NCBI RefSeq assembly: GCF_002086635.1
Contig: NZ_MVHD01000012.1
Span: 1 to 64,000, forward strand
DNA from: Mycobacterium alsense
Lineage (GTDB): Bacteria; Actinomycetota; Actinomycetes; Mycobacteriales; Mycobacteriaceae
Reading direction: 5' to 3'
Length of the DNA: 64,000 nucleotides
Shown here: positions 19,281 to 27,141 of the stretch, one piece after another
How the letters are laid out: each line of letters starts with the position of its first letter
Numbering within the stretch: the first letter of the stretch is position 1
Position numbers and translations under genes: made by a program
Notes under the pieces: model-generated
Seen by the model: the letters and a program-made list of their open reading frames with translations, nothing else
The model's database searches: none
Told to the model about the DNA's origin: nothing

Positions 19281-20084
19281 TCAGGCGTGCGTGCCGCCGT
19301 CGATGCGGATCTCGGTGCCGGTGATCCAGGCCCCGTCGTCGGACACCAGCATGGCGATGACGCCGGCGATCGCGCTGGGCTCGGCCATCCCGGCGCCGCT
19401 CGACTCGACGGTGGTGGGCAGGATCGGCATGAGCCTGGGGAACAGCGACCAGTCAGCGTCTTTCGGAATGTATCCGCCTGTGGCATCGGTGATTCCGGAC
19501 TTGATGCTGCCCGGCGCCACGCACGCCGCACGCAGGCCGTCCTTCGCGTACTCGAGCGCCAAGGAGTGCGTGAAGGACTGGATTCCACCCTTGCTCGCCG
19601 CGTAGGCCGCCATGTAGGGATGGGCGAACGACGCCGACGTGGAGCTGAAATTCACGATCGCGCTGCGCGCGTTGGCCAGCAGCGCCGGCAGCGCCTCGCG
19701 CACGACGAGAAACGTTCCCGTCAGGTTGATGCCGACGATCCGGTTCCACAGCTCGAGGCTGGTCTCGTGGGTGTGCGCGGCGCGCAGGACGCCGGCCGCG
19801 TTGACCAACGAATCCAGGCCGTCGAGCGTCTGCGCGGCCGCGGCCACGCCGTCGATCACCGAGTCCTCGTTGCCGACGTCCATCGGCAGGGTGGTGAGGC
19901 GGTCGGCCGTTGCGGCGTCGTCCGCCCGGGCCCGGGTGGCGGCCAGGCCGTCCTCGGCCACGTCGGAGGCCACCACGGTGGCACCCTCGTCGAGCAACCG
20001 CAGCGCGGTGGCCTGACCGATCCCCGACGCGGCGCCCGTCACCAGGATCCGCTTGCCCTCGAGTCGCTTCATAGACGGCGTCAT
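19281..20084 (-). CDS. short-chain dehydrogenase/reductase
   Basis: Classical SDR of about 267 residues. The NAD(P)-binding motif is VTGAASGIGQA, the NNAG-like motif appears as VNAAGVL, and the catalytic Ser-Tyr-Lys is seen as FSSTSASF and YMAAYAASKGG. Asp after the second strand (VVASDVAED) suggests NAD preference. ATG 20084 or ATG 20072 are both possible starts; the longer open frame upstream is not coding. It is divergent from the beta-hydroxyacid dehydrogenase gene with a gap of only 18 bp, so their promoters must overlap the coding starts. Substrate unknown. Confidence 0.85.
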   Translation of the reverse strand: MTPSMKRLEGKRILVTGAASGIGQATALRLLDEGATVVASDVAEDGLAATRARADDAATADRLTTLPMDVGNEDSVIDGVAAAAQTLDGLDSLVNAAGVLRAAHTHETSLELWNRIVGINLTGTFLVVREALPALLANARSAIVNFSSTSASFAHPYMAAYAASKGGIQSFTHSLALEYAKDGLRAACVAPGSIKSGITDATGGYIPKDADWSLFPRLMPILPTTVESSGAGMAEPSAIAGVIAMLVSDDGAWITGTEIRIDGGTHA

Positions 20085-20102
20085 AGAAGGCAGAGTAGAT
20101 GT

Positions 20103-20993
20103 ATGGACATCGGATTCATCGGCCTGGGAAACATGGGCCAGAGCATGGCGGCGAACCTGATCGGCGCGGGTCACCGCGTCACCGTGTACAACCGCACCGC
20201 CGGCAAGGCGGAAGCCCTCGTGCAGCGCGGCGCGACCGCGGCGCGGACCGTGGCCGAGGCGTGCCGGGCCGAGGTGGTGTTCACCATGCTGGCCGACGAC
20301 CGGGCCGTGGAGGCCGTCGCGCTCGGCCCGGACGGGATCGCGGCGTCGCTGCCGGCGGGGGCCACGCACGTGTCGTCGAGCACGATCAGCGTCGCGCTGT
20401 CGGAGCGCCTAGCCGCCGCGCACGCCGAAGCCGGCCAGCGCTACGCCAGCGCGCCGGTGTTCGGTAGGCCCGAAGCGGCCAGCGCCGCAAAGCTTTTCGT
20501 CATCGCTGCCTGCGCCCCGGGGGTCCTGCAGCCATTGCAGCCGCTGTTCGACGCGATCGGCCAGCGCACCTTCGTGGTGTCCGAGCACCCGCACACCGCC
20601 AACCTGGTCAAGCTCAGCGGCAATTTCCTGCTCGCGTCGGCGATCGAGACGATTTCGGAGGCCGTGGCGCTGGTGTCCAAGGCCGGCGTCGACCGGCAGC
20701 AGTACGTCGACATCCTCACGTCGACGCTGTTCGCCGCGCCGGCCTACCAGACCTACGGCGGGCTGATCGCGCGTCAGGAGTTCGAGCCGGCCGGCTTCGC
20801 GGCGAGCCTGGGCCTCAAGGACGTCCGGCTGGTGCTGGCGGCCGGCGAGCAGCTGCAGGTGCCGCTGCCGGTGGCCAGCCTGCTGCGGGACCGCTTTCTC
20901 ACGCTGGTGGCGACCGGCGGCGGGCACTTGGACTGGTCGGCGCTCGCCACCCTCGCCGCCCGGGACGCCGGGGACTCAGACCACTCCGCGTAA
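20103..20993 (+). CDS. NAD(P)-dependent beta-hydroxyacid dehydrogenase (3-hydroxyisobutyrate dehydrogenase family)
   Basis: The Rossmann motif IGFIGLGNMGQSMAANLI starts at residue 2. The substrate-side signature is partly replaced: S-V-F-G-R appears as SAPVFGRPEAA, and the catalytic lysine region is NLVKLSGNFLLAS. A C-terminal all-helical domain follows, ending DSDHSA. The 296-residue length is normal. Asn-Arg after the second strand (VYNRT) suggests NADP use. It overlaps the convergent SDR gene by 18 bp. The exact substrate cannot be told. Confidence 0.85.
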   Translation: MDIGFIGLGNMGQSMAANLIGAGHRVTVYNRTAGKAEALVQRGATAARTVAEACRAEVVFTMLADDRAVEAVALGPDGIAASLPAGATHVSSSTISVALSERLAAAHAEAGQRYASAPVFGRPEAASAAKLFVIAACAPGVLQPLQPLFDAIGQRTFVVSEHPHTANLVKLSGNFLLASAIETISEAVALVSKAGVDRQQYVDILTSTLFAAPAYQTYGGLIARQEFEPAGFAASLGLKDVRLVLAAGEQLQVPLPVASLLRDRFLTLVATGGGHLDWSALATLAARDAGDSDHSA

Positions 20994-21821
20994 TCCCTCG
21001 GCGCCGAACGCCGGCTCCAGCATCGCCGAGAAGTCGGGGCCGCGCCGCAGGATGTGGCCGCCGTCGACGTTGATGCACTGCCCGGTGATCCAGCTGGCCG
21101 CGTCGCTGAGCAAAAACATCGCCAGGTTCGCGACGTCCTCGACCTCACCCACCCGCGGCAACGGCGTGCAGTGCCGGTAGTCCGCGCTCAACTCGGGCGA
21201 TTCCGTAATGGGCACAACCAGATCCGTGCGGATCAGGCCCGGACGGATGCTGTTGACCCGCACCCAGGACGGGCCGAGTTCGTCGGCGGCCAGTTGCATC
21301 ATGTGGTCGACGGCCGACTTGGTGACGCCGTAGGCCCCGAACCACCGGTGGGTGTTGGAGGCCGCGATCGAGGAGATCCCGACGAACGAACCGCCGCCGC
21401 CGCGCACCAGCTCGCGGGCGGCGTGTTTGAGCACGTACATGGTGCCGTTGACGTTGAGGTCGACCGTGCGACGCCAGGCCTCGGAGTCGATCTGGGTGAT
21501 CGGCCCGATGGTCTCCGACCCGCCCGCGCAATGCACCACGCCATGGAGCCGGCCGTGCCAGGCCGTGGCGGCGTCTACCGCGCGGGCGGCCTCCTCCTCG
21601 TTGGTGATGTCGGCGGGCTCATACCGAATCGCACCGTCGGCCTTGAGCACCTCGATGTCCTTGACCGCGGCCGCCAGCCGATCGGGGTTGCGGCCGATGA
21701 TCATGACGGAAGCCCCGGACGCCACCAGCCCGGCCGCGACCCCCTTGCCGATCCCGCTGCCACCACCGGTCACCAGGTACGTCCGGTTGTCGAAAGAAAG
21801 CTGCACGCCGCGTCCCTTCAC
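20976..21821 (-). CDS. short-chain dehydrogenase/reductase
   Basis: A 281-residue SDR. Motifs are VTGGGSGIGKGVA (cofactor), HCAGGSETIG (the NAG motif varied), GISSIAASN (catalytic Ser) and FGAYGVTKSAV (Tyr-x-x-x-Lys). GRNPDR after the second strand suggests NADP. The C-terminal part, PLPRVGEVEDVANLAMFLLSD, is typical of the enoyl/3-oxoacyl reductase-like branch. Its 3' end overlaps the preceding gene on the opposite strand by 18 bp, an unusual compactness repeated in this three-dehydrogenase cluster. Confidence 0.88.
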   Translation of the reverse strand: MKGRGVQLSFDNRTYLVTGGGSGIGKGVAAGLVASGASVMIIGRNPDRLAAAVKDIEVLKADGAIRYEPADITNEEEAARAVDAATAWHGRLHGVVHCAGGSETIGPITQIDSEAWRRTVDLNVNGTMYVLKHAARELVRGGGGSFVGISSIAASNTHRWFGAYGVTKSAVDHMMQLAADELGPSWVRVNSIRPGLIRTDLVVPITESPELSADYRHCTPLPRVGEVEDVANLAMFLLSDAASWITGQCINVDGGHILRRGPDFSAMLEPAFGAEGLRGVV

Positions 21822-21857
21822 GCCAAAACTGAAACGGGTTCTAGCATAGGCGAGCGG

Positions 21858-22262
21858 TCATACGCCTTGGCCGGTCGCAGACTGTGCGATGCGCCGGGCG
21901 GCTTCGACCAATTTCGAGGCCGCTCGGCTGGCCTTTTTGCGATCGTCCGTGGTCACCGATTGGTGGGAGTATGCCACTTTGGACTTCAGGTTCAGCAGGG
22001 TTTGGAGGTGCCTTGTTACGTCACGCTCCGCCTTTTCCAACAAGGCGATCGCCGCACTGTGGCTCTCGCCGGCCGAGTACGCGCCCAGTCGACAACAACA
22101 TATGGCGTCTGCAGCAGCGATACCGGCGTCAACCAACAGACCTACGGCCGCGTTCGGCGCGTCATCTTCGATGAGCACAGCGGCATCGTGGAACTCTGTC
22201 GCCTTCTTCAGCCGGCCGACCCGGACGGCTTCGGAGCACCGCCTCGTGCGCCCGGTCATCAT
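21858..22262 (-). CDS. HEPN-domain protein, putative toxin of a HEPN/MNT pair
   Basis: A 134-residue all-helical protein. Its start overlaps the stop of the nucleotidyltransferase gene by four bases (ATGA), which is the usual HEPN/MNT arrangement. HEPN toxins are RNases that use Arg and His in an Rx4-6H motif; here R80-D-V-T-R-H85 fits, and R58 with H68 (CRLGAYSAGESH) is a second conserved-looking pair in the middle helix. An unusual CCC run precedes R58. Small-residue helices (DAGIAAADAICC) suit a helical bundle. Toxicity is inferred from family and context. Confidence 0.65.
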   Translation of the reverse strand: MMTGRTRRCSEAVRVGRLKKATEFHDAAVLIEDDAPNAAVGLLVDAGIAAADAICCCRLGAYSAGESHSAAIALLEKAERDVTRHLQTLLNLKSKVAYSHQSVTTDDRKKASRAASKLVEAARRIAQSATGQGV

Positions 22263-22891
22263 CCTTGATCTTTTTTCGGAATCGCTCGGAGTTGCTTAAC
22301 TAACCACGCTCGTGAGCCGGCCACGGTGAGGCCGTGTTCTACGACATCGCGGACCATGGGCTCGGCACCCGAACGACGCAGCTCATCGATGGTGAACTCG
22401 ACGACGCGCGCATCGTTGCCTGTCCACCCAGACACCGCGGTCGTGAGCTCGCCGACACGGCGTGACCAACTACCCTCTGTCGCATCCCTACCACGTACCA
22501 AGAAGATGTCGACGTCGCTGTGCAGCGTCATCCCGCCCGTCGCCGCGGATCCAAAAACCGCCGCGTATGCCGGTGCTTCATCCCACTCGTCGAGGTGTTG
22601 CTCAAGGCGAGAAAAGAACGTGTTTGTCAGTCGCGCTAGTGCTTTGATCGGCTCTGCCGCAAGATGCTCGGAGTTGAGGCGGTAGATAAACGCGTTACCC
22701 ACTCGATCGCCCAGAACCACGCCCTGGAGGACGAGCCTCGCGAGGACCTTGCGTATCCCTTCCTCGGAGAAGCCATCCAGGATTCGATGGATCTGGCCAG
22801 TGGTGAATGTGGCATCGTGCGTCGCCAAGATTGCCAGCACATCACCATCGAGGGTCGGGGTCACTGTGGCGAAAGGTCGGTTCAACTGCAT
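22259..22891 (-). CDS. winged-helix/nucleotidyltransferase (MNT) protein, putative antitoxin of a HEPN/MNT pair
   Basis: About residues 1-75 read as a winged helix (TTGQIHRILDGFSEEGIRKVLARLVLQG), giving DNA binding. The minimal nucleotidyltransferase domain follows with GS motif FGSAATGG (Gly114-Ser115) and metal-binding D126-V-D128. MNT proteins are antitoxins that can AMPylate their HEPN partner. The winged helix suggests autoregulation, and three phased direct repeats lie 32 bp upstream. The start ATG 22891 has no strong ribosome site. The gene pair has lower GC than flanking dehydrogenases, consistent with acquisition by transfer. Confidence 0.75.
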   Translation of the reverse strand: MQLNRPFATVTPTLDGDVLAILATHDATFTTGQIHRILDGFSEEGIRKVLARLVLQGVVLGDRVGNAFIYRLNSEHLAAEPIKALARLTNTFFSRLEQHLDEWDEAPAYAAVFGSAATGGMTLHSDVDIFLVRGRDATEGSWSRRVGELTTAVSGWTGNDARVVEFTIDELRRSGAEPMVRDVVEHGLTVAGSRAWLVKQLRAIPKKDQG

Positions 22892-22922
22892 CGGAGCCTC
22901 CAGCGATCTCCTACCGCTTAGT

Positions 22923-22976
22923 CGTATTATAGTTGGCTTAAGCGTACTTTAGTTAGTATAACCGTACTATAGTTTG
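22923..22976. promoter_or_regulatory. three 14-bp direct repeats phased at exactly 20 bp, likely operator of the HEPN/MNT operon
   Basis: Copies start at 22923 (CGTATTATAGTTGG), 22943 (CGTACTTTAGTTAG) and 22963 (CGTACTATAGTTTG). The 20-bp period puts them on nearly the same face of the helix. The segment is far more AT-rich than its surroundings and sits directly upstream of the nucleotidyltransferase start on the minus strand. The winged-helix domain of that protein is the obvious candidate binder. Confidence 0.7.
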
Positions 22977-23389
22977 ATAAGCCGCGGTGCTGACACGTCA
23001 ACGCGACGCAGCGGCTCATGCCCGGGCGGGCCGGGCCCAAGCGCGTCGCTGCGCCGAACGACTTATCGGCGCTTTGACAGACGGGCACCCTCTACGTGCC
23101 AGCTTCCGTGAACGGCATTTCGGGGCTCATTGGTCATCGCAGGCCTGAATTGGCAGGCCGCCTTCCAAAGGCTATGGCCGACAACGTTATTCGACGTATG
23201 ACCCACAATCACCCGCAATGACACCAACGACCACGGCTCCGGCAACGCAAGGTCGTGACGCCGAGGCAGATCCGCCGCGACCACCGACCACCGGCCTTGG
23301 CGCAGCCTCTTCCGCCCCCGGCGGTGCTGGTTTAGAACTAGTTCATTTTTGACTGTGATGGCGCGCACTCGACTTGTACACTCCGGCAG
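22977..23389. other. intergenic region, no gene seen
   Basis: About 410 bp between the HEPN/MNT operator and the next plus-strand gene. An open frame on the minus strand spans it (to 24220) but is the antisense shadow of the next gene and has no start support. Confidence 0.4.
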
Positions 23390-23992
23390 GTGACTGCCGA
23401 GACGCCAAGGGGTGTGGTGTTCACCAATCTGCGTCTGATCTTTGCGCTGGGCGCGCTGGCCACGGCGGTGGCGGTCGGCTGGCAGAGCGTCCCGCCGGGG
23501 CCGAGCGGAGGTGGGCTCGTCGAGCTGCGGTCGACCGCCGCACCGATGGAGACCACCAAGAAGAGCCCCATCGTGGCGACCACCGACCCGCGCCCCTTCG
23601 ACGCGTGCGAGGACATCCCGTTCGACGTCCTGCAGCGGCTCGGGCTCGCGTTCACGCCGCCCGAGCACGAGGACGGGCTGCGCTGCCACCTCGACGCGGG
23701 CAACTACCAGATGGCCGTCGAGCCCATCATCTGGCGCACCTACGAGCAATCCCTGGCCCCCGACGCCGTCGAAACCACGATCGCGGGCCATCGCGCAGCG
23801 CAGTACTGGGTGATGAAGCCGACCTACCACAACAGCTTCTGGTACTACTCCTGCATGGTCGTGTTCAAGACCAGCTACGGCGTGCTGCAACAGGCGCTGT
23901 ACTTCTCGACGGTCTACTCCAACCCCGAGGTGGAATGCATGTCCACCAATCTGCAGCGCGCCAACGACCTCGCGCCGTATTACAAGTTCTAA
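23390..23992 (+). CDS. membrane-anchored or exported protein of unknown function (DUF3558-like)
   Basis: Begins at GTG 23390. Near the N-terminus one hydrophobic segment, LIFALGALATAVAVGW (about residues 16-31), serves as anchor or uncleaved signal. The extracytoplasmic part has FDACEDIPFDVLQRLGL, a LRCHLDAGNYQMAV segment and a late PEVECMS. These resemble the paired-cysteine pattern of mycobacterial DUF3558-type envelope proteins, but no lipobox Cys is present at the end of the hydrophobic segment. Length 200 residues. Function unknown. Confidence 0.65.
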   Translation: MTAETPRGVVFTNLRLIFALGALATAVAVGWQSVPPGPSGGGLVELRSTAAPMETTKKSPIVATTDPRPFDACEDIPFDVLQRLGLAFTPPEHEDGLRCHLDAGNYQMAVEPIIWRTYEQSLAPDAVETTIAGHRAAQYWVMKPTYHNSFWYYSCMVVFKTSYGVLQQALYFSTVYSNPEVECMSTNLQRANDLAPYYKF

Positions 23993-24503
23993 TCTCCACG
24001 GGGCGGCGGGGCTCTCCCTGCACGCTGCGGTATCTCCCGCTCGACTGCTTCGCGGCCTTCTCACACGATATGTCCGAGCTGGCGAGGTAGACACAAAATG
24101 AGGGCACCCAGCCGATCGGTGGCGATCACCACCGCCTCGACTACGGTCGCAACGTCCTGCAGGATATCGAGACCGCGCTGATTCGATATCTGGCCGAGTA
24201 TGTCTCCGACCGGGTCCCAATCAGAAATCCTTCGCGAAATCCAGGAAACGCATCACCGAATCGTGCTTTGGTGCACCGCGGCCAACTGCCGAGCGTCGGG
24301 TCTGCTGCACACCGGCGATCTCCGCCAGTTCGGCGGAATGATAACGCGGGCAGGAAAATTAGGGTCCCTCGAACTGGCGGCAGCTACCCAAAGGTCACCG
24401 ACGAATCTGGAAGGCGTCGGCGACGGCCGCGGATACCGCCCAGCCGGCAAGCAGCACTCCAGCGGCCCCAGGAGGCAGCGCCTACCGGTGCGAGCAACTC
24501 AGT
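23993..24503. other. intergenic region, no confident gene
   Basis: About 510 bp. A stretch near 24100-24250 reads DHHRLDYGRNVLQDIETAL in one plus-strand frame without a start or a bounded gene, so it may be a gene remnant. Nothing else is recognisable. Confidence 0.3.
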
Positions 24504-25238
24504 TCAGATAGACGTTGACGAGCGTGAGACTGAAGGCTCAATGCGAGGCCCGTTGCTGGCCACTGCGGCCTCGGCGGTCTCGTAGCGAGCCCACCCGGCA
24601 TTGGCTCCCAGCCCGCCTGTCCCAATTCCGGCCGCCTTCAACCCGGTAACGGCCGTGAGCGGGCCGGGTGCAAGCCATACCCCCGCCCCGGGGCTGGGCG
24701 TCGGCGCCGGCAACAGTTGGCCGTTGCTCGTCGGCAGGTTGCCGCTTTCGCCCGAGCCAAGCGTGTCGTCGGGGAGTTGTTCTGTGGGACTGTGATCCCC
24801 GATGGCTTGAGACACATGTGCTTCCGAGCAGCCGGGACAGCGACCCCAGTAGATGACCTCCGCGCCATCGAGGTGGAAGCCGTTGGTGTCCGAAACGGAG
24901 AGGCAGGGTGCCGCACCGATCGCGCAGTCGACGTCGGCGATGGCGCCGCAACCGCGGCAGACCATGTGATGGTGGTCGTCGCCGACGCGGGTTTCGTACC
25001 GCGCGACCGAGCCCGGTGGCTGAACCCGCCGCAACAGATTGACGTCGGTCAGCGCGTGCAGGATGTCGTACACCGCCTGCCGGGAAACCGTGGACAGGGT
25101 GGCACGCACGGCTCCGATGATCGTTTCGGTGTCGGCATGCGGATTCAGGTGCACCGAATGGAGCACCGCGATCCGCGAGCGGGTCACCCGCAAACCGACC
25201 GAACGAAGACGCCCCGCATATAGCGCCACCGAGGGCAC
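24504..25238 (-). CDS. Fur-family (FurA-like) metalloregulator with a C-terminal extension
   Basis: A Fur repressor homologous by eye to mycobacterial FurA. GTG 25238 gives VPSVALYAGRLRSVGLRVTR, aligning without gaps to the FurA start; GTG 25322 is an alternative. The winged helix contains TVSRQAVYDILHALTDV. Metal-binding features are DDHHHMVCRGC and WGRCPGC (two Cys-x-x-Cys pairs). After about residue 150, roughly 95 extra residues follow, Pro/Gly/Ala-rich and ending PSVSRSSTSI, which FurA lacks. FurA normally precedes katG; no katG follows here. The target may be the divergent iron-box promoter region at 25.7 kb. Confidence 0.8.
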   Translation of the reverse strand: MPSVALYAGRLRSVGLRVTRSRIAVLHSVHLNPHADTETIIGAVRATLSTVSRQAVYDILHALTDVNLLRRVQPPGSVARYETRVGDDHHHMVCRGCGAIADVDCAIGAAPCLSVSDTNGFHLDGAEVIYWGRCPGCSEAHVSQAIGDHSPTEQLPDDTLGSGESGNLPTSNGQLLPAPTPSPGAGVWLAPGPLTAVTGLKAAGIGTGGLGANAGWARYETAEAAVASNGPRIEPSVSRSSTSI

Positions 25239-25719
25239 CTGCAGCAGGCGAAGGTCTTTGCCGGAATTGATCAAGCCTCTGACCCTTTCCTGGAACCGCG
25301 AAACCCACTGGTGTTGCAGCACCCTTGAGAGCTTAAGGAACTTCGCCAGCGTAAATTCGACGCGCGCTGAACAGTAGCCGAGACGCTGCCGGAAAGCGCT
25401 GTCGCTTGCAGCAATTCACGAAACTCTTCATGCTCATCCGCGGCCAGCAACGCACTGCCTACTGACAAGACACCGATCAGGGCGCATTCCGCGCCGACGC
25501 TGGCGAATAGGCAGGGCACGACGCGAAGTTCAAGTCGAAACTACCTGCCGGTAGCCGCCAAGACCTGTCTTCCGTCCACGAGAATCCCGCTGCGCAACCA
25601 ATCATGTGCGTCACGCACGAATCGATGCGCTGATTCGAGTTGTCAATGCCAGGGCTTCTGCGGCCCTGGCGCGTAGTGAGGATTGGCCGCAGACGCGAAT
25701 TAAGACAGCCTAGCCTTAA
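25239..25719. other. regulatory intergenic region between the Fur gene and a porin-like gene
   Basis: About 480 bp between divergent genes. No gene seen. It ends in the iron-box-like sequence annotated separately. Confidence 0.4.
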
Positions 25720-25738
25720 TTAGCTTAGGCAAGCCTAT
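25720..25738 (+). promoter_or_regulatory. IdeR (iron box)-like operator
   Basis: The 19-mer TTAGCTTAGGCAAGCCTAT matches 15 of 19 positions of the IdeR consensus TTAGGTTAGGCTAACCTAA as I recall it. It is overlapped on the left by a second imperfect half, GCCTAGCCTTAATTAGC. It lies about 80 bp upstream of the GTG at 25820, a usual promoter distance. IdeR represses iron-uptake genes when iron is plentiful. Confidence 0.65.
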
Positions 25739-25819
25739 TGTTTCTCGCCTAATCCTGAGGTAGCGTCCGTCGCGCCCTTCGGTGCAGATGTTGACGGCTG
25801 AGTACTTTAAGGAGTCGCT

Positions 25820-26971
25820 GTGCAGCTTTCCCCTCGTCCCGATTCGACCGGTGAGCTCGTCCGGGCCACGCCGCGCAGATTGTTGGTCGCCGGTGCCGTC
25901 CTGGTCGGCGCCAGCCTCATCGCCGCGCACCCGGTAGCGCCCAACCTGGTCGCTGCTAACACGCTGGCCGAGGCCCAGCACCGGGCGGTCGAGCTCACCA
26001 GCGGGCTCGGTGATGTGCTCGGCGACTACGAAGACGTCGCCAGTCAAGCACTCATCAACCTGCAAACGGTGGGCGGCGGGGCCGGGATTGCGATTCCAGG
26101 GCTGTTGCAGCAGATGGGCACCAACCTGTCCGGTTACGGAGGCCTGCTCAGCACGGCCCTCTCGGGCGCCCAAACCGGTTTGCAGAACGCGTTTTACGGC
26201 GGGTGGTACGGCGGCGACGACGGATTTGTCTTCGGGCTTTTCGGAGGATCTGTCACGCACGCTGGCGTGACGGAATCGGGCAGCACGCTGCAGCAGATTC
26301 TCAGCGCCCTAAGGCAAGGCAATCTCTTCGGCGCTTTCGGCTACTACGACGAGTGGGCGCTGGAGGCGCTGGACCACACGATGAAGCCTCTGCTGAGCCC
26401 ATTCCTTAGCACCGCCAAGGCAGGGGCGCCCCCAACCCCGACGATCCCCGGCCAGATGTTGCAAACCCTGACCAACGTGACCGAGTCGTTTTTGACCTAT
26501 TCGAACCTCAAATCCCTCAGCGATGCGCTGCTGTCGCCGGAGATTGGCGTCACTTTCGGGTTGTTGGCGGACCTGGGCAAAATCGGGGGCGACCTGTCCT
26601 CCGAAAACGTCGGCGCCGCACTGACTGACGTTCTCAAGGTGCCAGCGGATCTGGCCGGCGACCTTCTCAATGGCTATGTCTATCCGAGTGCCCTGTACAA
26701 CCCCGCCGGCGAGGCATTCACCGGCCTACTCAACAACGGCAGCCTGCTCCAGCAACTGCTGGTGACGTGGCCGACGCAGCTGGCCCATGCTTTGAGTGAG
26801 TCGACGACGCCTGGAGCGGCCGCAGCCATTGGATCAACGGCTGTCCAACTCACCGCATTGTTAGGCGGCAACGGGATTAATGGCCTATTGAGCGGTCTAG
26901 GCGGCAACCTGGCCGGGATCATTCCCGGCGCGTTGCTGAAGATCATCAGCGCAGTGCTGCACACTCTTTGA
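25820..26971 (+). CDS. exported porin-like (GjpA-type) protein, diverged member
   Basis: GTG 25820 follows AAGGAG at 5 bp. After a basic N-terminus (PRRLL) comes a hydrophobic signal segment, VAGAVLVGASLIAAHPVA, and then HRAVELTSG, the opening typical of mycobacterial proteins annotated as GjpA-type outer-membrane porins (recall). The 383-residue body is Gly/Ala/Leu-rich with PGQMLQTLTNVTESFLTYSN and a hydrophobic C-terminus, IIPGALLKIISAVLHTL, analogous to proteins A-H of the array at 34-60 kb but clearly more distant. The upstream IdeR-like box predicts induction in low iron. Porin activity is not shown. Confidence 0.65.
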   Translation: MQLSPRPDSTGELVRATPRRLLVAGAVLVGASLIAAHPVAPNLVAANTLAEAQHRAVELTSGLGDVLGDYEDVASQALINLQTVGGGAGIAIPGLLQQMGTNLSGYGGLLSTALSGAQTGLQNAFYGGWYGGDDGFVFGLFGGSVTHAGVTESGSTLQQILSALRQGNLFGAFGYYDEWALEALDHTMKPLLSPFLSTAKAGAPPTPTIPGQMLQTLTNVTESFLTYSNLKSLSDALLSPEIGVTFGLLADLGKIGGDLSSENVGAALTDVLKVPADLAGDLLNGYVYPSALYNPAGEAFTGLLNNGSLLQQLLVTWPTQLAHALSESTTPGAAAAIGSTAVQLTALLGGNGINGLLSGLGGNLAGIIPGALLKIISAVLHTL

Positions 26972-26981
26972 GTCGTGCGCG

Positions 26982-27018
26982 GCGGCGGGGCGGGAACTCA
27001 GACTTCCTGCCCCGCCGC
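26982..27018 (+). terminator. GC-rich hairpin after the porin-like gene
   Basis: Stem GCGGCGGGGC/GCCCCGCCGC (10 bp) around a 17-nt segment that can pair further (GGGA/TCC). It begins 11 bp after the stop codon. There is no U-tract, as is common in mycobacteria. Confidence 0.5.
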
Positions 27019-27141
27019 GTCGTTGGGCCTTTCAAAGTGAAAACAAATCGGGCCCGTTTCACTCGGTTGGTCGCGTCATTCGGTTGGACGCAAAGCGTGA
27101 ATTCGACAACAGTGGGCGGCTTCTCATTTAAGCTGCCGAGC

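Noticed and set aside
23063..24220. Minus-strand frame of 385 codons
   Set aside because: Arg/His-rich antisense shadow of the exported-protein gene at 23390-23992.
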